NCBI RefSeq assembly: GCF_019823105.1
Contig: NZ_CP081958.1
Coordinates: forward strand, 1,116,001-1,180,000
Direction: 5' to 3'
Source of the DNA: Halobaculum magnesiiphilum
GTDB lineage: Archaea > Halobacteriota > Halobacteria > Halobacteriales > Haloferacaceae
Length of the DNA stretch: 64,000 nucleotides
The notes under the pieces were generated by a model that was not told where the DNA came from, did no database searches, and saw only the letters and a list, made by a program, of their open reading frames with translations. This document shows positions 60,272 to 64,000 of this stretch, one piece after another (within the stretch, counting starts at the first letter, position 1; each line of letters opens with the position of its first letter). Both the position numbers and the translations under genes were made by a program.

Positions 60272-61261
60272 ATGGAGGACATGGAGTTCGCGGACGTCGT
60301 CGTCGCGACCGACGGGAGCGAGCCCGCGGCGGCCGCCGTCGAGACGGGACTGTCGCTGGCGACCGCCCTCGGCGCGCGGCTCCACGCGTGTACGGTGGTC
60401 GACCCGTTCGCCATCGGTCAGCGACTGCCCGACCTCCGGGCGGCCCGCGAGGAGGCCGACGAGCGCGTCGCCGCGATCGCCGAGCGCGCCCGGGAGGCCG
60501 GCGTCGACGCGGAGCCGGTCGTCCGGGAGGGAACCCCACACCGCGAGCTGTCGGCGTACGTCGACGATGTCGACGCTAACCTGTTCGTGATCGGCACCCA
60601 CGGCCGCGGCGGGGCGCGGCGCGCGCTGCTCGGGAGCGTCGCCGAGAAGCTCGTGCGCACGGTCGAGGTGCCCGTGCTCGTGGTCCACGGGAACGACCGA
60701 CCGGGCGATGACGGCCCGAACTGGACCGACGCCGCGGAGATCGTGCTCGCGACCGACGGCAGCGACGCGGCCGCGCCCGCCGAGCGGACCGGCGTCGCGC
60801 TCTCGGAAGCACTGGGCGCACGCCTGACCGCCGTCAGCGTCGTCGACGAGTCGGGCACCGTGGCGAACGTCGGCGGCGGGATGCTCACCGAGGAGACGAT
60901 CGCGGCCGTCAGGCGGGCGCTCGACGAACGCGCCGGCGACGCCGTCGAGCGCGTGGTCGAGCGCACCCGCGAGGCCGGCGCCGAGGCCGCGGGCGAGGTG
61001 ATCGGCGGGGAGCCGAGCCGCGCGATCTGTGGGTACGCGAGCGACGCCGACGCTGACCTGATCGTCGTCGGCACCCACGGCCGCGGGGGGATCCGACGGA
61101 TCGTGCTCGGCAGCGTCGCCGAGCGCGTGATCCGCTGTGCCGACCGGCCGGTCCTGGTCGTTCCGGCGGCCGCCGGCGACCTGGCTGAGGACGAGGGCGA
61201 CACGGAGGCAGAGGCAAACGAGGAGGCGGATACGGAAGCGGAACCGAGGGCCGAGGAGTAG
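60272..61261 (+). CDS. Tandem universal stress protein
   Basis: 329 aa with two Usp domains. Domain 1 (about 7-145): 'DVVVATDGSEPAAAAV' and 'GTHGRGGARRALLGSVAEKLVR'. Domain 2 (about 155-300): 'EIVLATDGSDAAAPAE' and 'GTHGRGGIRRIVLGSVAERVIR'. Both keep the G-T-H-G-x-G-G ... G-S ATP-binding signature, so it can bind two nucleotides. The C-terminal 30 residues are an acidic tail. Promoter as above; leaderless transcript with a palindrome over the start site suggests repression under some condition. Confidence 0.87.
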   Translation: MEDMEFADVVVATDGSEPAAAAVETGLSLATALGARLHACTVVDPFAIGQRLPDLRAAREEADERVAAIAERAREAGVDAEPVVREGTPHRELSAYVDDVDANLFVIGTHGRGGARRALLGSVAEKLVRTVEVPVLVVHGNDRPGDDGPNWTDAAEIVLATDGSDAAAPAERTGVALSEALGARLTAVSVVDESGTVANVGGGMLTEETIAAVRRALDERAGDAVERVVERTREAGAEAAGEVIGGEPSRAICGYASDADADLIVVGTHGRGGIRRIVLGSVAERVIRCADRPVLVVPAAAGDLAEDEGDTEAEANEEADTEAEPRAEE

Positions 61262-61276
61262 GCGTCGCCCTCGGCG

Positions 61277-62788
61277 TCAGTCGAACCGAACCTCCGGGCC
61301 GTCGTCGCCGTCCTCGACGGCCAGCCCCAGCGCCTCCAGGTCGTCGCGCAGGCGGTCGGCCCGCTCGTAGTTGCCGGCCGCGCGTTCCGCCTCGCGCACG
61401 TCGAGCACGAGCTCCGCGAGGTCGCCGACGAGTTCCACGTCGCCGCCGGCCTCGCGGCCGAGTTCGAGCCCGAACACGTCGCCGCCGAGCTCCTCGAACG
61501 TCTCGACGGCGCGGCGGAGGCCGCGGTAGTCGTAGGCGCCCCCGGCGTCGGCGCGGTCGTCGGCGGAATCCACGCCGTCGACGTGTCGATGGACGGCGCT
61601 CCCGAGGTCCAGCAGCCCGCCGAACGCCTCGCGGACGTTCAGGTCGTCGTTCATCGCCGTGGTGAACTCCTCGCGGGCCTCGTCGACGGCCGCGCGGAGG
61701 GCGTCGTCGGTCGCCTTCGCGCGGGCGTCGACGGAGTCGCAGGCGTCGACCGCGGTCTCGTAGGCGCGTTCGAGTCGCTCCCAGCGCTCCTCGGCCTCCG
61801 CCATCGCGTCCTCCGAGAAGGTCTGGTCGCCGCGGTACTGCGCGCCCAGATAGAACGTCCGGACGACGTTCACCCCGAACTCGTCGAGGGCGTCCTCGAC
61901 GGTGAAGAAGTTGCCGAGGCTGGAGGACATCTTGTCCTCGGTCGTCTCCAGCAGGCCGTTGTGGAGCCAGTAGCGCGCGAACGTGTGGCCCGTCGCGGCC
62001 TCGCTTTGGGCGATCTCGTTCTCGTGGTGCGGGAACACCAGATCCCGGCCGCCCATGTGGATATCGAGAGTGTCCCCGAGGTGGGTCGTGGACATCGCCG
62101 AGCACTCGATGTGCCAGCCGGGGCGACCCTCGCCCCACGGCGAGTCCCACGTCTGGCCCGTCGGGAGGTCGCCCTCGTGGTCGTGTTTGCGGTGCTCGCG
62201 GACGGCGTCGGCGCCGACGCCGTCGGCCTTCCACAGCGCGAAGTCGGCGGGGTGGCGCTTCTCGGCGAGCAGGGCCTCGTCCTCGTCGGCCTCCAGCTCC
62301 TCCGGGCGCTGGTTCGAGAGGTGGCCGTAGTCGCCGAAGCTGGTCACGTCGAAGTAGACGGAGCCGTTCGTCTCGTAGGCGTGGCCCGACTCGATCAGGC
62401 GCTCGACGAGCGCGACGATCTCCGGGACGTGCTCGGAGACGCGGGGGTACACCGCCGCGCGCTTGAGGTTGAGCCCGCGCATGTCCTCGATGACCTCGCG
62501 GGTGAAGTGGCGGGCCACGTCGGCCTCGGTGTCCCAGCCATCGCGCTCGCCGACGCGGGCGGCGATCTTCTCGTTCACGTCGGTGACGTTCTCGACGTGA
62601 CGCACGTCGTAGCCGAGGTGGTCGAGCCACCGGTGGACCACGTCGGCGTGGAACCACAGCCGGGCGTGCCCGAGGTGCGCGTCGTCCGAGACCGTCAGCC
62701 CACAGACGTACAGCAGGACCTCGTCGTCGCTGGCCGGCTCGAACGCCTCCCGTTCGCCCGTCAGGGTGTTGGTCACGGACAGACCCAT
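61277..62788 (-). CDS. cysS: Cysteinyl-tRNA synthetase
   Basis: 503 aa class I aminoacyl-tRNA synthetase. The HIGH-type motif is 'HLGH' (38-41), the KMSKS-type motif is 'KMSSS' (286-290), and the zinc ligands that recognise cysteine (C29, C229, H254, E258) are intact. The anticodon-binding C-terminal helical domain follows. Charges tRNA-Cys with cysteine; acidic insertions are halophilic adaptation. Start ATG 62788 is set by the conserved 'MGLSVTNTLTGERE'. TATA-like GTTTAAC (complement) at about 62816-62822. Confidence 0.95.
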   Translation of the reverse strand: MGLSVTNTLTGEREAFEPASDDEVLLYVCGLTVSDDAHLGHARLWFHADVVHRWLDHLGYDVRHVENVTDVNEKIAARVGERDGWDTEADVARHFTREVIEDMRGLNLKRAAVYPRVSEHVPEIVALVERLIESGHAYETNGSVYFDVTSFGDYGHLSNQRPEELEADEDEALLAEKRHPADFALWKADGVGADAVREHRKHDHEGDLPTGQTWDSPWGEGRPGWHIECSAMSTTHLGDTLDIHMGGRDLVFPHHENEIAQSEAATGHTFARYWLHNGLLETTEDKMSSSLGNFFTVEDALDEFGVNVVRTFYLGAQYRGDQTFSEDAMAEAEERWERLERAYETAVDACDSVDARAKATDDALRAAVDEAREEFTTAMNDDLNVREAFGGLLDLGSAVHRHVDGVDSADDRADAGGAYDYRGLRRAVETFEELGGDVFGLELGREAGGDVELVGDLAELVLDVREAERAAGNYERADRLRDDLEALGLAVEDGDDGPEVRFD

Positions 62789-62936
62789 ATCAGGCGCGGC
62801 TACGCGGTCCTCCGTGTTAAACGGTCGAAGATCGAATCGAGTCGACGGCCGGGTCAGGTCGAACATCGAGTCGACGGGCGGCGACGCGAAGCGTCGGCGG
62901 GAGACCGGCCGCCGTCGAGGCCGCGTGCCGGCGGCC

Positions 62937-63455
62937 TCAGCCGTCCAGCGCGGCCTCGACGGCACGCAACGCGTCGGCGCCGGCGCGGCCGCCCACCACC
63001 ACGGCCAGCCCGGTCGGCGTCACCCCGGCGGCGTCGACGGCGACGCCCGCGACGCGGAGTCGCCCGAGCACGCGTTCGAGCGCGCGCGGGTCGACGTCGC
63101 CGGCGGCGACGACCGCGGTCGCGTCGCCCGCGCCGGCGGCGTACGCGCTTGAGCCGACCGCGAGCACTGGCTCCGCGGTTTCGTCGTCGCCGGCGGCGTC
63201 GACGGGATCGACGGCGCCGACGCCGCGTTCCATCCGGACGCGTGCGCCGGCGTCGGCCGGGGCGTCGGCGTCCGAACCCGCGCGTTCGTCCAGTTCGTTC
63301 GCGAACCGACGCAGCGCCGTCGCCACCGCGTCGCGGTCGGCGTCGATGTCGAGCGTCGCCGCGGCGGCCGCGTAGTTCACGACGCCGGCGCGGAGGGCGT
63401 CGTACAGGAACGGTCGCTCGCGAACGGCGGCTCGGGTCTCCTCGGCGACGGTCAT
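62937..63455 (-). CDS. Conserved haloarchaeal hypothetical protein (HTH-like N-terminus)
   Basis: 172 aa. The N-terminus 'MTVAEETRAAVRERPFLYDALRAGVVNYAAAAATLD' resembles the start of a haloarchaeal family (DUF7523 by memory) with an HTH-like helix set. The C-terminal 'VDPRALERVLGRLRVAGVAVDAAGVTPTGLAVVVGG' looks like a small ACT/ferredoxin-like beta-alpha domain, which could bind an amino acid. ATG 63455 fits a TATA-like CGATTATG (complement, about 63481-63488). Function unknown. Confidence 0.62.
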   Translation of the reverse strand: MTVAEETRAAVRERPFLYDALRAGVVNYAAAAATLDIDADRDAVATALRRFANELDERAGSDADAPADAGARVRMERGVGAVDPVDAAGDDETAEPVLAVGSSAYAAGAGDATAVVAAGDVDPRALERVLGRLRVAGVAVDAAGVTPTGLAVVVGGRAGADALRAVEAALDG

Positions 63456-63605
63456 CGACGGAAGGGCGGCGCGGGCGGACATAATCGCGACGGTTCGGAC
63501 GCCCGAGGATCGGGCGGTCCCCACTGAAGGACGTTTCAGTAACACGCCGGACAGAAACATCATTCAGATTACTGTTTAGTGGGGCCGGGCCGATCGATCA
63601 CCCGC

Positions 63606-63860
63606 ATGAGACGGCCCACCCACGGCGGACGCGGTGTCCCCGAGACGGACGTATCGGTCGGCCCGACGGCGGCGGCCGCGGCGCTCGCGCTCGCCACGTT
63701 CCTCGCGTACGCGTTTCCCCCGGTCGCGACGGCGGCGGTCGGCGCGGCGGTCGCGCTCGCGGGGCGGCGGCTCGTGCGCGCGATTCGGGCACGGGCGGCC
63801 GGCGATCGCCGCCGGCGACGGCTCTGTCTGCCCGGCACCCGCGCCTGCGTCGAGGTCTGA
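63606..63860 (+). CDS. Small membrane protein, hypothetical
   Basis: 84 aa with one or two helices (about 21-52, 'TAAAAALALATFLAYAFPPVATAAVGAAVALAG') and a basic C-terminal part. TATA-like GTTTAGTGG (63573-63581) is about 27 bp upstream of ATG 63606, supporting expression. Not recognised. Confidence 0.55.
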   Translation: MRRPTHGGRGVPETDVSVGPTAAAAALALATFLAYAFPPVATAAVGAAVALAGRRLVRAIRARAAGDRRRRRLCLPGTRACVEV

Positions 63861-63997
63861 TCCGGTCCCGCTCCGGTTCCCGCTGACGCCCCTCCCCCGC
63901 ATTCGCTCCCGGTCCCCCTGACCCCCCTCCCGCGTTCGATCGCCGCGCTGCCTCCCCTGCCGAAGGCGTAAAGGTCGCTCCGGCCCTCGATTCGGCC

Positions 63998-64000
63998 ATG
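63998..64000 (+). other. Probable start codon of a gene continuing past the window
   Basis: The window ends with an ATG preceded at the usual distance by a TATA-like GCGTAAAGG (about 63966-63975). Only three bases are visible, so nothing can be said of the product. Confidence 0.35.

Noticed and set aside
1-64000. tRNA and rRNA genes
   Set aside because: Gene-free gaps were read for tRNA-like cloverleaf ends and T-loop GGTTCGAATCC-type sequence and for rRNA landmarks; none was recognised. A tRNAscan-SE run would be the decisive check.
1-64000. Insertion sequences, integrases or a provirus
   Set aside because: No transposase, integrase, resolvase or phage-type gene is recognised and GC and codon use are even across the coding regions.

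Overview
The window is chromosomal DNA from a halophilic archaeon (class Halobacteria). Evidence seen directly: very high GC, strongly Asp/Glu-rich predicted proteins, archaeal TATA boxes about 25-30 bp before many start codons (leaderless transcripts), a TFIIB gene, a geranylgeranyl reductase for archaeal lipids, and many small proteins of haloarchaeal type. The genus cannot be fixed from this window; a Haloferacales lineage is only a guess. No rRNA, tRNA, transposase, integrase or CRISPR array was recognised, so this looks like ordinary, gene-dense core chromosome.

Layout. 1-3.4 kb: tail of a coiled-coil acidic protein, cysteine synthase, a DUF4112 protein, a UPF0058 protein, a ribbon-helix-helix protein and a molybdopterin oxidoreductase. 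3.4-8.1 kb: a hairpin-repeat array, isochorismate synthase (menaquinone entry), an M24 peptidase and a rhomboid protease. 8.1-12.9 kb: a METTL5-like methyltransferase pair divergent from tfb, then an Agl23-like membrane glycosyltransferase and a small acidic protein. 13-18.6 kb: universal stress protein, AbgA-like amidohydrolase, a membrane protein, geranylgeranyl reductase, a repeat block and uridine phosphorylase. 18.7-24.2 kb: a complete BMP-type nucleoside ABC importer (two permeases, a double ATPase, a lipoprotein), which with the phosphorylase makes a nucleoside salvage locus. 24.3-35.5 kb: phosphohexomutase, EamA exporter, acylphosphatase, an MMPL exporter with an exported CARDB-like partner behind a palindromic operator, a DICT sensor protein, DoxX, an NAD-kinase-like protein and an AbrB-PhoU regulator. 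35.7-44.9 kb: LEA-type membrane protein, winged-helix and SRPBCC small proteins, nitrilase, a xylose-dehydrogenase-like oxidoreductase, an aldehyde dehydrogenase, a second DUF4112 protein and a RIO-like kinase. 45-54.8 kb: acyl-CoA dehydrogenase, histidine kinase, a TIM-barrel isomerase plus PfkB kinase pair, an MFS transporter, Xaa-Pro peptidase and a ZIP transporter. 54.8-64 kb: the largest repeat block, thioredoxin reductase, an APC transporter with cytosolic USP tail divergent from an Lrp regulator, DUF357, a tandem USP, cysteinyl-tRNA synthetase, two small proteins and the first codon of a further gene.

The most unusual signal is non-coding. Several intergenic blocks (3392-3610, 17587-17782, 35512-35731, 54941-55590) carry short perfect inverted repeats with arms of 7-10 nt and nearly always a 3-nt loop. 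Two blocks share an 88-89 nt layout of three consecutive hairpins: the linkers and lengths are kept, while the stem sequences differ but remain self-complementary. That is the pattern expected of a structured element kept for its fold. All blocks lie just beyond a stop codon. In one place (44070-44160) similar sequence has become the C-terminal end of a kinase gene. Four promoters also carry perfect palindromes (31538, 32664, 59076, 60258) that look like operators.
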